NCBI RefSeq assembly: GCF_021245725.1
Contig: NZ_JAJGSX010000030.1
Span: 54,891-118,890 of the forward strand
Length of the DNA: 64,000 nt
Direction: 5' to 3'
Source: Pseudonocardia sp. TRM90224
GTDB lineage: Bacteria > Actinomycetota > Actinomycetes > Mycobacteriales > Pseudonocardiaceae
Shown: positions 25,546 to 34,610 of the stretch, piece by piece
Numbering within the stretch: the first letter of the stretch is position 1
Layout of the letters: every line of letters begins with the position of its first letter
Position numbers and translations under genes: made by a program
The notes under the pieces: generated by a model
What the model saw: only the letters and a program-made list of their open reading frames with translations
Told to the model about the DNA's origin: nothing
Databases searched by the model: none

Positions 25546-25686
25546 GTCTCCGGACCGTAACACCCCCGATCGGGGCCGAGGAAGATTTTTCCGGTTCTTG
25601 CGCGTGGGGATGTCGAGGACGTCGAACCGGCTCCGACCGGAGGGCAGAACGGGCCACCGGGGCCCTGACGACCCGAGGAGCACACG

Positions 25687-26286
25687 ATGATCACCTGCGA
25701 CATGGCGGTGTCGATCGACGGCTACGTGGCCGGTCCGAACCAGCGCGCCGACGCGCCGTTCGGCGACGGGGTGGGCGACAGCCTGCACCAGTGGATGTTC
25801 GAGGCTGCGGAGGAGAACGCCGCCGAGATCGCGGCGATCACGGACGCCGGCGCCTTCGTCATGGGCCGCAACATGTTCGGGCCCGGCCGCGGCGAGTGGG
25901 ACCTGGACTGGACGGGCTGGTGGGGGCCGGAGCCGCCGTACCACGCACCGGTGTTCGTGCTGACCCACCACGAGCGGTCGCCCGTCCAGATGGAGGGCGG
26001 CACCACGTTCCATTTCGTGACCGGTGGCATCGAGGAAGCGGTCACCCGTGCGCGGGCGGCCGCGGGGGAGCGCGATGTCTCGATCGCAGGCGGCGCCGCG
26101 ACGGTGAACCAGGCGCTGGCCGCGGGGCTGGTCGACGAGCTGCGCCTGCACGTCGCGCCGGTGCTGCTCGGGCAGGGTGAGCGGCTCTTCGACGGGGTCG
26201 GGCGCACCGAGCTCACGCCGGCCGGTGTGCGGCAGACGGCGCTGGTCACGCACCTGCGCTACACGCTGTCGCGCACCGCGGGCTGA
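25687..26286 (+). CDS. RibD C-terminal-domain / dihydrofolate-reductase-like family protein
   Basis: 199 residues. N-terminal MITCDMAVSIDGYVAGPNQ and the NADPH-binding region DVSIAGGAATVNQALAAGLVDEL are typical of the RibD_C/YwjB-like reductases common in actinobacteria. It is monocistronic, with a GAGGAGCAC site before the ATG. Substrate not known. Confidence 0.9.
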   Translation: MITCDMAVSIDGYVAGPNQRADAPFGDGVGDSLHQWMFEAAEENAAEIAAITDAGAFVMGRNMFGPGRGEWDLDWTGWWGPEPPYHAPVFVLTHHERSPVQMEGGTTFHFVTGGIEEAVTRARAAAGERDVSIAGGAATVNQALAAGLVDELRLHVAPVLLGQGERLFDGVGRTELTPAGVRQTALVTHLRYTLSRTAG

Positions 26287-26423
26287 GCGTCGCGGGCCGG
26301 CTCTCCCTTTCCGGGACGGTCGACCACGGTCGACTGCAGCCGCTCCATGGCGATCGCGCCGAACATCACCACCAGCGGCACGGCGGCGGCGAGAACCACG
26401 AACCACACTGCTGTTGCGATCAC
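26259..26423 (-). CDS. Small single-pass membrane protein
   Basis: A 54-residue frame from GTG 26423 to TAG, with GAAAGGGG 7-8 bp upstream. One hydrophobic helix (AVWFVVLAAAVPLVVMFGA) is followed by a charged cytosolic tail (MERLQSTVVDRPGKGEP). It overlaps the end of the RibD-like gene by 28 bp on the opposite strand. Similar short one-helix proteins are widespread in actinobacteria; function unknown. Supported by a clean start, membrane helix and ribosome site only. Confidence 0.55.
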   Translation of the reverse strand: MIATAVWFVVLAAAVPLVVMFGAIAMERLQSTVVDRPGKGEPARDAQPAVRDSV

Positions 26424-26520
26424 GACGGGCCCCTTTCGTCGACCATCAGCCTTCTCGATCCGGTGTTGCTGGGGTACCCGCCCGCAGGACAGCTACCGGT
26501 GCGGGAGGGCAAGGGTTTCC

Positions 26521-27408
26521 TCACCGTCCGGCAAGCAGGTCGAGCACCAGGGCGAGCGGTGACCATGTCGCCCGGCCGCGGCGGGTGACGGCGTACGCGC
26601 GCAGCCGGACGTCCGGGCCGCTCAGCGCGAGCAGCGCGACCCCCGGCCGGACCGGCTGGTCGGCCGGCAACAACCCGACACCGAACCCGGCGACGACGAG
26701 GTCCTGCACCAGCTCCAAGCTGTCGACGCGGTGCGAAATGCGTGGTTCGAAGCCGGCCATGGCGGCGATCGTCCGGATCACCTCCTCGTCGGCTGTGTTG
26801 CGCGAGTTGACGATCCAGTCGACGTCGCGGAACGTGCCGACGACCTCGGGGGAGCCGTCGGCCGGCACGACCGCTGTCGCCGGCACACCCAGGCTCCACG
26901 GCGTCGACCAGAGCGGGCGCCACTCGACGGTATCCACGAAATGGGCCGGGGCGAGGTTGAAGTCGTAGGTGAGCGCGAGGTCGATGTCGTCGGTCGCGAG
27001 CAGCTCGAACGCCTCGGCGGGCTCGTGCTCGTGGATCAGCAGCCGCACGTTGGGGGTCGAGCCGGCGAGCGTCTCGACGATCGGCAGCAACGCGCGGCGC
27101 ACGGCCGTCGCGAAGCCCGCCACCCGCAGCGTCCCGGTCGGGTCGGCGGCGGGGTCGAGGTCGAGCCGGGCGGCGTCGACGGCGGCGAGGATCACGACGG
27201 CGTGCTCGGCCAGCCGCCGGCCCGCCGGGGTGAGCCGGACCCGCCGGCCGTCGGGTTCGAGCAGCACCGCGCCGGTCTCCTTTGCGAGCGCGGCGATCTG
27301 CTGCGAGACGGTCGAGGTGGTGATGCCCATCTCATCGGCGACGGCGCGCATCGAGCCGAGGCGGGACAGGTCGAGCAGAAGCTGCAGGCGGCGCGTCTCC
27401 ACGAGCAC
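26521..27408 (-). CDS. LysR-family transcriptional regulator
   Basis: 295 residues from GTG 27408. The winged-helix N-terminus reads LLLDLSRLGSMRAVADEMGI followed by TTSTVSQQIAALAKETGA, and the effector domain is a periplasmic-binding-type fold. It is divergent from the EamA exporter with 78 bp between start codons, the classical arrangement in which the LysR protein controls the exporter. Confidence 0.93.
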   Translation of the reverse strand: MLVETRRLQLLLDLSRLGSMRAVADEMGITTSTVSQQIAALAKETGAVLLEPDGRRVRLTPAGRRLAEHAVVILAAVDAARLDLDPAADPTGTLRVAGFATAVRRALLPIVETLAGSTPNVRLLIHEHEPAEAFELLATDDIDLALTYDFNLAPAHFVDTVEWRPLWSTPWSLGVPATAVVPADGSPEVVGTFRDVDWIVNSRNTADEEVIRTIAAMAGFEPRISHRVDSLELVQDLVVAGFGVGLLPADQPVRPGVALLALSGPDVRLRAYAVTRRGRATWSPLALVLDLLAGR

Positions 27409-27486
27409 ATCATTCAGGATTCATGAACGGTATGTCGATGAATGACACGTGGACACGAACGATGTGCGGCCGTTCTACTTGACGGC

Positions 27487-28383
27487 ATGGGTGCTACTTC
27501 CCGGGTCGGGGCGTCGATGGCGGTTGCGGCGATGCTGTGCGTGCAGCTGGGCCTGGCGGCGTCGGTCGGGCTGTTCGACCGCGTCGGCCCGGAGGGCGCG
27601 GCGTTCCTGCGGCTGGCGTGGGCGGGGTTGCTGCTGCTCGTGCTGGTCCGGCCGCGGCCGTGGACGTTCACCCGCTCCGGGCTGCTGGCCTGCCTCGCGC
27701 TCGGGGTGACGACGGCCGGGCTCACGATCTTCTTCATGGCCGCGGTCGCGCGGCTGCCGCTCGGGACGGCGAGCGCGCTGGAGTTCCTCGGCCCGCTCGG
27801 CGTCGCCGTCGTGCGCGGCGCGGGCGGCAAGCGGTTGTGGCCGGCGATCGCGGCCGTCGGCGTGCTGCTGCTGACCGAGCCGTGGCACGGCGGTGTCGAC
27901 CTGGTCGGGGTGGCGTTCGCGCTGGCTGCCGCCGTGTGCTGGGCCGCGTACATCCTGCTGACCCAGCGGGTGGGCGACGAGGTGGCCGGCATCCGGGGGC
28001 TCGCGGTGTCGATGCCGGTGGCCGGGATCGTCGCGACGCTCGTCGTCGGGCCGTCCGTGTTCGGCAGCCTGACCTGGGACGTCGTGCTGGCCGGGCTCGG
28101 GCTCGCGATCCTGCTGCCGGTGGTCCCCTTCACGTTGGAGATGCTCGCACTGCGCCGGCTCACCACCGCCGCCTTCGGCACCCTGATGTGCCTCGAACCG
28201 GCGTTCGCACTCATCGTCGGCATCGTCGCGCTGCACCAGCTGCCCGGGTTCGGCCCGGTCGTGGGGATCGTGCTCGTCGTGATCGCGGGGATCGGGGCGG
28301 AACGCTCCGGCGCCCGCACCCCCGCCGAGCCGGCCGTCGAGCACGACGTCATGGCTGTTCCGCGGGCGTCCGGACAGCCATGA
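27487..28383 (+). CDS. EamA/RhtA-type DMT-family exporter
   Basis: 298 residues from ATG 27487. Ten hydrophobic segments and the duplicated EamA organisation (ASVGLFDRVGPEGAAFLRLAW; CWAAYILLTQRVGDEVAG), close to the threonine/homoserine exporter RhtA. It probably exports an amino acid or related metabolite under control of the divergent LysR regulator. Confidence 0.88.
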   Translation: MGATSRVGASMAVAAMLCVQLGLAASVGLFDRVGPEGAAFLRLAWAGLLLLVLVRPRPWTFTRSGLLACLALGVTTAGLTIFFMAAVARLPLGTASALEFLGPLGVAVVRGAGGKRLWPAIAAVGVLLLTEPWHGGVDLVGVAFALAAAVCWAAYILLTQRVGDEVAGIRGLAVSMPVAGIVATLVVGPSVFGSLTWDVVLAGLGLAILLPVVPFTLEMLALRRLTTAAFGTLMCLEPAFALIVGIVALHQLPGFGPVVGIVLVVIAGIGAERSGARTPAEPAVEHDVMAVPRASGQP

Positions 28384-28399
28384 CGTCGTTCTCGATGCG

Positions 28400-28822
28400 T
28401 CAGTCGTCGTAGCGGTCGTCGTCCCGGCCATCGTCATCGACGTCCTGTCGGGTGACCTGGCCGCTGGTGGCGTCGACGCGGACGTCGTGCCGGGTGCCGT
28501 CCTTGATCACGTCGACGTCCCATTCGAGGCGGCCGTGCTCGCGTTCGAGCTCGACCTCCCTGGCCTGCCCGCCGCCGAGGTGCTGGAGTGCGGCGGTGGT
28601 GGCCTGTTCCGACGTGATCGTCGGCGCTGCGGGTGGTGCCGGCTGGGCGGGCAGGGCGGCCGGGACGCGCGGCGCGCTGACCGCTGTGGAGCGGTTGTCG
28701 TCGCCGCCGTTGAAGCTGCCCTCGAAGCTGTCGTCGAACCCGTCGGCGAGCGCTACCCCGCCGATCGCGAGTGCTGCTGCTGCGGCGACCGCTCCGACGA
28801 CGATGATCCGGCGAGCCATCAT
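28400..28822 (-). CDS. Secreted PepSY-domain protein
   Basis: 140 residues with an N-terminal signal/anchor (RRIIVVGAVAAAAALAIGG). A PepSY segment follows (ITSEQATTAALQHLGGGQAR, then EWDVDVIKDGTRHDVRVDA) and the protein ends in an acidic tail (DVDDDGRDDDRYDD). It is downstream of a histidine kinase on the same strand; PepSY proteins often accompany such systems and bind or modulate envelope partners. Confidence 0.85.
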   Translation of the reverse strand: MMARRIIVVGAVAAAAALAIGGVALADGFDDSFEGSFNGGDDNRSTAVSAPRVPAALPAQPAPPAAPTITSEQATTAALQHLGGGQAREVELEREHGRLEWDVDVIKDGTRHDVRVDATSGQVTRQDVDDDGRDDDRYDD

Positions 28823-28921
28823 GATCCTCCTCCTGTGCTGCGGCGCCGGGTGGCGTCCGCGTCGAGGACCAGGTTCTGATGATCGGCACTAGCGTCGCGC
28901 TGCGCGCGGCCTAACGCGCTC

Positions 28922-30187
28922 CTAAGGAGCGGGTGGGCGCAGGCGCAGCTCGACCTCCAGCCCGCCCGCCCTTGATCGGCGCAGCGCGAGCGCGCCGCCG
29001 GCCTGTTCGGCGGCGCGGCGGGCGATGTCGAGGCCCAGCCCGGTGGAGCCGGCGCCGCTGGCGCCGCGGTGCAGGACCGGGGCTCCGGCGGGCAGCCCCG
29101 GCCCGGCATCGGAGACGGTGAGCACGGCTGCGGGGGTGAGGCGGACGGCGAACGCGGTGCCGTCGGGGGTGTGCGCGAAGACGTTGCCGAGCAGCGCGTC
29201 GACGGCGGCGTCGAGGTCGGCGCGCCCGATCGGCACCGGGACTGGACCCGGGGCGATGTCGGTGGCCAGCTCGCGCTCGGTGTCCTCGGCGAGCACGGCC
29301 CAGAACGCGATGCGTTCCCGGACCGCGACGGCGGCGTCGCACCCCGACGGGCCGCCGCTGCGCCTGCGGGCGTGCTCGATGGCCTGGGTGACGGCGCGGT
29401 GCACGCCGTCGACACCGGCCCCGATCCGCTCGGCGGCAGCCGGGTCGGGGAGCGCTTCGGCGTCGAGGCGCAGCGCCATCAGCGGGGTCCGGACCCGGTG
29501 GGCGAGGTCGGCGACGGTCTCGCGTTCCTCCCGCAGCAGGTCGGCGATCCGGCCGGCCAGCCCGTTCAGCGCCGACGCGACGACGGCGAGCTCGCCGGGC
29601 GCGTCCGTGCTGGCGCGGGCGTCGAGGTCGCCGCGCGCCAGCCGGTGCGACACGCCTTCCAGGTCGGCGGTGGCGCGCACGAGCGTGCGCGCCAGCTGGT
29701 CGGCGACGAGCAGACTGATCGCGAGCAGGCCGGCGCCGAGCGCGACGAGCAGCAGCCAGGCCTGACCGACGCCGCTGGTCAGCTCGGCGTTCGGGACGAA
29801 CGTCCGGATCACCGCGGCGGCGCCCGTGCTGTCCTGGACGGCGAAGACGATCTCCCGCCCGCCGGGGACGTCGCTGGAGGCGCTCGTGCCGCGCTCCGCG
29901 AGCCGCACGAGGTTGGTGCGTTCCGCCGGCGCGCCCAGCACCGCGCCGTCCGGCAGGAAGATCGTGACGTCGGCCGCGGAGGTCGCGTCGAGCTGCTGGA
30001 CGGTCAGCGTGAGATCGGGCCGGCTCGCGGTCGCGACGAGCGAGCTGAGCGTCTGAGCCTGCAGCGTGGCACCCTGCACGGCCCGGTCGGCGGCAACCGT
30101 GCGCAACAGCAGCGCGAGCGGCACGAGGAACGCCACCAGCACGAGCGACGTCGTCGCCGCGACCAGCACCAGCACGCGCCTGCGCAC
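28922..30187 (-). CDS. Sensor histidine kinase
   Basis: 421 residues: N-terminal helix (VLVLVAATTSLVLVAFLVPLA), an extracytoplasmic sensor of about 120 residues, a second helix (AWLLLVALGAGLLAISLLVA), HAMP, then the phospho-acceptor segment VADLAHRVRTPLMALRLDA. The H-box is HRxRTP rather than HExRTP, a variant found in some actinobacterial kinases. ATP-binding motifs N (LLGNVFAHTPDG) and G (SDAGPGLPAG) are intact. It is paired with the regulator 3 bp upstream. Confidence 0.93.
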   Translation of the reverse strand: MRRRVLVLVAATTSLVLVAFLVPLALLLRTVAADRAVQGATLQAQTLSSLVATASRPDLTLTVQQLDATSAADVTIFLPDGAVLGAPAERTNLVRLAERGTSASSDVPGGREIVFAVQDSTGAAAVIRTFVPNAELTSGVGQAWLLLVALGAGLLAISLLVADQLARTLVRATADLEGVSHRLARGDLDARASTDAPGELAVVASALNGLAGRIADLLREERETVADLAHRVRTPLMALRLDAEALPDPAAAERIGAGVDGVHRAVTQAIEHARRRSGGPSGCDAAVAVRERIAFWAVLAEDTERELATDIAPGPVPVPIGRADLDAAVDALLGNVFAHTPDGTAFAVRLTPAAVLTVSDAGPGLPAGAPVLHRGASGAGSTGLGLDIARRAAEQAGGALALRRSRAGGLEVELRLRPPAP

Positions 30188-30190
30188 GGG

Positions 30191-30895
30191 TCAGCCCTGC
30201 CCCGGCGCGGAGATGCGGACGCCCACCCCGCGGACGGCGTGCAGGTACCGCGGCTGCTGCGCGGTCTCGCCGAGCTTGCGGCGCAGCCACGACAGGTGCA
30301 CGTCGACGGTCTTGTCGGCGCCGCCGTAGGGCAGCTGCCACACCTCGGTGAGCAGCTCCCGCTTGCTGACGACCCGGTCGGCGCGGGCGGCGAGGTAGTG
30401 CAGCAGCGTGAACTCGCGCGGCGTGAGGTCGAGCTCGGCGCCGTCGAGGCTGGCCCGGCGCGACCGCGGGTCGACCCGCAGCCCGCCGACCTCGACCGTG
30501 ACCTCGCCGGGCGGCCCGTCGACCCTGCGCAGCACCGCTCTGATCCGCGCGTCGAGCTGTGCGGCGCTGAACGGCTTGACGATGTAGTCGTCCGCGCCGG
30601 CGTCGAGCACGGCGATGATCTCCTGCTCGTCGTCGCGGGCCGTCGCGACGATCACCGGCACGCGGCTGGCGCCGCGCAGCATCCGCAGCATGGTCGTGCC
30701 GTCGACGTCGGGCAGGCCGAGGTCGAGCACGACGAGGTCGGGCCGGTTCTGCACGGCCTGCTCGAGACCGGCCAACGCGGTCGGGGCGGAGTCGACGGCG
30801 TGCCCGCGCTCACCGAGACCACGCAGGAGCGCACCGCGGATCGCCGGATCGTCCTCGACGAGAAGCACCTGGGCCACCAGGGCACGGTAGGTCAT
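30191..30895 (-). CDS. OmpR/PhoB-family response regulator
   Basis: 234 residues. Receiver domain with VLLVEDDPAIRGALLRGL, phospho-acceptor Asp in LVVLDLGLPDVDG, Lys in YIVKPF, then a winged-helix effector (ELDLTPREFTLLHYLAARAD, VDVHLSWLRRKLGE). First gene of the regulator-kinase-PepSY set; divergent from an acidic secreted protein gene at 30978. Confidence 0.95.
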   Translation of the reverse strand: MTYRALVAQVLLVEDDPAIRGALLRGLGERGHAVDSAPTALAGLEQAVQNRPDLVVLDLGLPDVDGTTMLRMLRGASRVPVIVATARDDEQEIIAVLDAGADDYIVKPFSAAQLDARIRAVLRRVDGPPGEVTVEVGGLRVDPRSRRASLDGAELDLTPREFTLLHYLAARADRVVSKRELLTEVWQLPYGGADKTVDVHLSWLRRKLGETAQQPRYLHAVRGVGVRISAPGQG

Positions 30896-30977
30896 GATCC
30901 GCGGGGATGGCGCCCGGCGCGCTCGCCCTAACCACGCCTTAGGCTGCCGTTATCCCGGCGGAGTGCATGCTGGTGCC

Positions 30978-31430
30978 ATGTCCAGAGCGACGATCACCGG
31001 GGTGCTGGCCTGGCTGGTGGCGGTCGTCGGGGCCACCACGATCGGGCTGCTGGCGGTCGGCGCGATCGGCGACGGCATCGCCGGGCCCGGCGGCGACCGG
31101 ACGCTCAGCGCGGCCGAGGTCGAGTCGCGGCTCGCGGCGCCACCGCATTCCGTTCCGGCCGCCGCGGCGCCCGCCCCGGCAGGTGCCCAGCCGGAGGTGC
31201 TGGCGTCGCAGGGCGGCACGGTGCTCGTGCGGTGCGTCGGCGGCGTCCCCGAGATCATGTCCGTGACCCCGGCGCAGGGCTACAGCTCGCACGACTCGGG
31301 CAGCGACGACGATGACGGCGACAGCCACCGCGACCGCGTCCGGTTCGAGGCCGACGACATCAAGGTCCAGATGCAGCTCTCCTGCGCGTCGGGGCGGCCG
31401 ACGCAGATCGTCACGGTGGAGGACGACTGA
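30978..31430 (+). CDS. Secreted or membrane-anchored acidic hypothetical protein
   Basis: 150 residues. N-terminal hydrophobic anchor (GVLAWLVAVVGATTIGLLAV), a low-complexity Ala/Pro segment, then a small domain containing two cysteines (VRCVGGVPEIMSV and QLSCASGRP) and an acidic stretch (SGSDDDDGDSH). No family recognised. It is divergent from the two-component operon with only 82 bp between starts, so it is probably a target of that system, as is the PepSY protein. Confidence 0.7.
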   Translation: MSRATITGVLAWLVAVVGATTIGLLAVGAIGDGIAGPGGDRTLSAAEVESRLAAPPHSVPAAAAPAPAGAQPEVLASQGGTVLVRCVGGVPEIMSVTPAQGYSSHDSGSDDDDGDSHRDRVRFEADDIKVQMQLSCASGRPTQIVTVEDD

Positions 31431-31456
31431 GCTCCGGCCGGTGACGCGCCCCTTCT

Positions 31457-31822
31457 ATGCTCCAGTCGGGGCAGCGACTGTCCGGTCATGGAGGGCTTGA
31501 GGGGCCTGGCCGTCGTCCGGTTCCGCCGGACTCGGTACCGACCGGGTCGTGGTTGATCCCCACCGACCTCGGCGAGATCGACGAGGTCATCGAAGGCGAG
31601 CGCATCCTCGGCCAACCGGTCGTCGGCTACCGGTTCATCTCCGAGGGGCTGAACAAAGACTCGAACCTCGGCCACACCACGTTCTACCTGAACGCGAAGA
31701 AGCAGCTGGTGCGATACGACACGAAGATCAACGGCCTGCTCCAGAGAACCGACACCTACTACGACTTCGGAGTTCCGGTCGACATCAGCCCACCGCCGGC
31801 GGACCAGATCAGGCCGAGCTGA
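31457..31822 (+). pseudogene. C-terminal remnant of a LppX/LprG-like lipoprotein
   Basis: The open frame has up to 121 codons, but only the last ~85 look like protein: VGYRFISEGLNKDSN, TTFYLNAKKQLVRYD and TYYDFGVPVDISPPPADQI resemble the C-terminal end of actinobacterial LppX-type or similar lipoproteins. The N-terminal part is not recognisable, and no signal peptide or ribosome site is seen. Base composition is slightly lower in GC than its neighbours. The rest of the 31431-31925 gap shows nothing else. Confidence 0.45.
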
Positions 31823-31925
31823 CCGGAGACCGGCGTCCGGCCACGACTTGGTGTGGATTTGGTGAAGACCCCAACCGATCGCCGCCCACTCGCGTCGTAG
31901 TCGGTGAAGGGAAGGGGCCGACACG

Positions 31926-34040
31926 ATGTACCAGCACGAGGTGACAGGCCGGACGGCGACGATGCGCGCGCTGTTGGAGGGCGAGCCCCGCAGGATCGGG
32001 CGCTTCCGGGTCGTGGGTGTCATCGGCAGCGGCGGCATGGGCAAGGTGTTCCTCGGGGTGGGGCCGGACGGACGGCTCGCCGCGGTCAAGCAGGTGCATG
32101 CGTCGTTGGCGAGCGACAAGCGTTTCCACGCCCGGTTCGCGCAGGAGGTGGCGGCATCGCGGATGGTGTCCGGGGCCTTCGCCGCCGCGGTGCTCGACGC
32201 CGACACGTCCGGTGACATGCCGTGGCTGGCGTCGGTGTTCGTGCCGGGCCCGAGCCTCGAGGACGCCGTCGTCGAGCACGGCCCGCTTCCCGAGCCGGCG
32301 CTGTGGCGGCTGGCCGGCGGGCTGGCGCTGGCGCTCGCCGAGATCCACCGCGTCGGGCTGGTGCACCGCGACCTGAAGCCGAGCAACGTCCTGCTCACCG
32401 CCGACGGCCCGCGCGTGATCGACTTCGGCATCGCGCTGAACAGCGAGAGCAGCGCCGAGCGGCTGACGCAGGCCGGCGCCGTCGTCGGGTCGCCGTCGTA
32501 CATGTCGCCGGAGCAGGTGGAGGGCGAGGACGTCGGGCCGGCGAGCGACTTCTTCACCCTCGGCGGCGTGCTGACCTACGCGGCGTCCGGGGTCGGCCCG
32601 TTCGGCCACGGGCTCTCCCACGAGCTGATCTACCGGGTGGTCGCGGTCGAGCCGGACATCTCGCGGCTGCCGTCGCGGATGCGACCGCTGGTCGCGGCGT
32701 GCCTGAGCAAGAACCCGGCGCGACGGCCCAGCGTCGACGACATCCTGCACCTCGTCGGTGCGCTGAGCCCCGACCCGAACTGGCTGCCGGAACCCGTCCG
32801 ACGCATGATCGACACCGCCGGTACGACCGCGGCCCGGCTGGCCGGCGTGCCCGCCCCCGCGCCTGTCGTCGCTGCGGCGCCCGCGGTGACGGAGCGCAGC
32901 CGGGAGACGGTGCCGGTGCGACGGTCGCGGACGACTCCGCCGCCGCCCCCGGCTCCCAGGCACCAGCGTGAGGTGACCCCGCCCCCGCCGATGCCCCCGC
33001 CGGCGCCCCGGCCCAGCAGGCCCCGGCCCCAGGCCACGACGCCGGTGCCGCCGGCGGCTTTCGCTCCGGCGGTGTTGTCTCCGGCACAGCCGCGGCATCA
33101 GCGGGAGACGACCCCACCGCCGCCCCACGAGCCGATGCGGCCTCTTCAGCCTTCGCAGGCACTGCGGCAGCCCCAGTCCCAGCCCCGGTCCCAGCTGCAT
33201 TCACAGCCGCGTGAGGTGACCTCGCCCCCGCCTCCCGCTGGGCCGGCGTCGGTCGCCCGGCGCAGCCGCCGGCCGCTGGTGCTGGCCGGCACCGCGCTCG
33301 TGCTGGTCGCGGCGGCGACCGTGGGCGCGGTGACGTACTTCGGGCAGCCGGTCGCGACGCCCGGGGTGCCGGTTGTGTCGCCTTCGGTGCCGTCGTCGGC
33401 TGCGGCGGTGACCGCGCAGGATGCTGCGGCGATCGTCACGGCGATCCGGCCGTCGCCCGACAAGCCGCCGGTCGGGTTCCGGCTGGAGCCGCCCGCGACG
33501 GGCGATCCGACCGTGATCAACCGGTCGGGATCCCAGTTCGCGTGTGACGTGCAGGCCGACCCGCCGTTGCCGGCGGAGAGCGCCATGACCGCCGCGACGG
33601 GGGTGACGTTCATGGAGGACGTGGGGGAGCTGCCCAACCGCTTCCGCGACCGCTACTTCTACAACGTGATGTACCTCGACCCGGCCGGTCGGGCGGACGT
33701 CCTCACGCAGCTGCGCGGCCGCATCGGCGAGTGCCGCACCAAGGTGCCGCCGCAGTACACCGCCGTGCGGTTCAGCAACAACACCGTGGCGGGCGCCGAC
33801 GAGATCGTCGGGTTCATCGCCGACCTGCCGGTGGACAAGGACTTCGCGCACTTCCCGCCACAGGTCGTCGCCTGCGACTTCGCGCGGGTCGACGCCGTGG
33901 TGATGCGCGGCTGCGCGCTGATCACGCGCGGCTCCGCGACCGAGCCGGCCAACGTCGGTGACTCGACGGCCATGGCCAGGACCCGCGACATGCTCGCGCC
34001 GCTGATCCGGCTCGCCAGGACCCAGCAGGGGGCGAAATGA
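31926..34040 (+). CDS. Transmembrane Ser/Thr protein kinase (PknB-like)
   Basis: 704 residues with GAAGGGAAGGGG before the ATG. The kinase domain (about 25-285) has the glycine loop VIGSGGMGKVF, Lys55, HRDLKPSN (catalytic Asp149), DFG at about 167 and SPEQVEG. A long Pro-rich linker follows (about 290-440), with repeated HQREVTPPP/HQRETTPPP-type units. Next come a single membrane helix (about 446-466) and an extracytoplasmic domain of roughly 235 residues with several cysteines and no PASTA repeats. It senses an external signal and phosphorylates cytoplasmic targets; the ligand domain is of unknown type. Confidence 0.93.
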   Translation: MYQHEVTGRTATMRALLEGEPRRIGRFRVVGVIGSGGMGKVFLGVGPDGRLAAVKQVHASLASDKRFHARFAQEVAASRMVSGAFAAAVLDADTSGDMPWLASVFVPGPSLEDAVVEHGPLPEPALWRLAGGLALALAEIHRVGLVHRDLKPSNVLLTADGPRVIDFGIALNSESSAERLTQAGAVVGSPSYMSPEQVEGEDVGPASDFFTLGGVLTYAASGVGPFGHGLSHELIYRVVAVEPDISRLPSRMRPLVAACLSKNPARRPSVDDILHLVGALSPDPNWLPEPVRRMIDTAGTTAARLAGVPAPAPVVAAAPAVTERSRETVPVRRSRTTPPPPPAPRHQREVTPPPPMPPPAPRPSRPRPQATTPVPPAAFAPAVLSPAQPRHQRETTPPPPHEPMRPLQPSQALRQPQSQPRSQLHSQPREVTSPPPPAGPASVARRSRRPLVLAGTALVLVAAATVGAVTYFGQPVATPGVPVVSPSVPSSAAAVTAQDAAAIVTAIRPSPDKPPVGFRLEPPATGDPTVINRSGSQFACDVQADPPLPAESAMTAATGVTFMEDVGELPNRFRDRYFYNVMYLDPAGRADVLTQLRGRIGECRTKVPPQYTAVRFSNNTVAGADEIVGFIADLPVDKDFAHFPPQVVACDFARVDAVVMRGCALITRGSATEPANVGDSTAMARTRDMLAPLIRLARTQQGAK

Positions 34041-34432
34041 CGGGCAGGACCATGGTGGAGCGCAGGCTCTCATCCTTCGTCGTCGGCTTCGAGGCGGCGC
34101 CCACGCTGCGGGGGCGGTGGCGGGCGCGCGGGCTCGCGCCGACGGGGCGACCGCCCTTTGCGATGCGGATGACCGGCGACGGGATCGAGCTTCGCGGCTC
34201 CGACGGGACGCCGGTCGTGTTGCCGTGGGCGCAGTTCGACGGCTTTCGGCTGCGCTCGACGTTCGGCAGGCCGGTGCTCGAGCCGGTGATCGCGCCCGGT
34301 GCTGCTGCGCCGCCCATCGCGCGGCTCGGTGTTGATCGGCTGGGCGTCGCGCTGCTCGACCAGCCGCTCGACGCCATCGACTACGGCCTGCGCCACTTCT
34401 CCGGTGGCCGTGCGGGGGTCGTGCGCGGGTAG
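34037..34432 (+). CDS. Hypothetical protein coupled to the Ser/Thr kinase
   Basis: 131 residues; its ATG overlaps the kinase stop (ATGA), so it is translationally coupled. It is soluble and Arg/Gly/Pro-rich. Segments such as MRMTGDGIELRGSDGTPVVL and WAQFDGFRLRSTFGRPVLEP suggest a small beta-rich fold, possibly PH-like. No family recognised; coupling suggests it is a kinase partner or substrate. Confidence 0.7.
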   Translation: MTGRTMVERRLSSFVVGFEAAPTLRGRWRARGLAPTGRPPFAMRMTGDGIELRGSDGTPVVLPWAQFDGFRLRSTFGRPVLEPVIAPGAAAPPIARLGVDRLGVALLDQPLDAIDYGLRHFSGGRAGVVRG

Positions 34433-34472
34433 CCGGGCACTCGGGTGACCCACGCCGCATCAGGTTCGCGGT

Positions 34473-34531
34473 GAGGGCAGGAAAGCCACTTTCCTGCCCT
34501 CACAGGGTCTGAAAGTGGCTTTCCTGCCCTC
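34473..34531. repeat. Family-A inverted repeat, copy A1
   Basis: 59 bp with perfect 21-bp arms at 34473-34493 and 34511-34531; the shared core is GGAAAGCCACTTTC and its complement. Nearly identical to copy A2 at 36042-36100. Confidence 0.9.
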
Positions 34532-34610
34532 CACGGCGCTCCCGCGCATGGTACCGTCAGTGCCGTTGTCAACACCGTTGACGCGACTCCGACTGCGAGG
34601 CACCCCGGTC

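Noticed and set aside
34515..34610. Extended N-terminus of the FAD oxidase starting inside repeat A1
   Set aside because: The added codons translate the inverted repeat (MAFLPS), and the same peptide arises at other copies of the repeat. The FAD motif is at the normal distance from ATG 34611.
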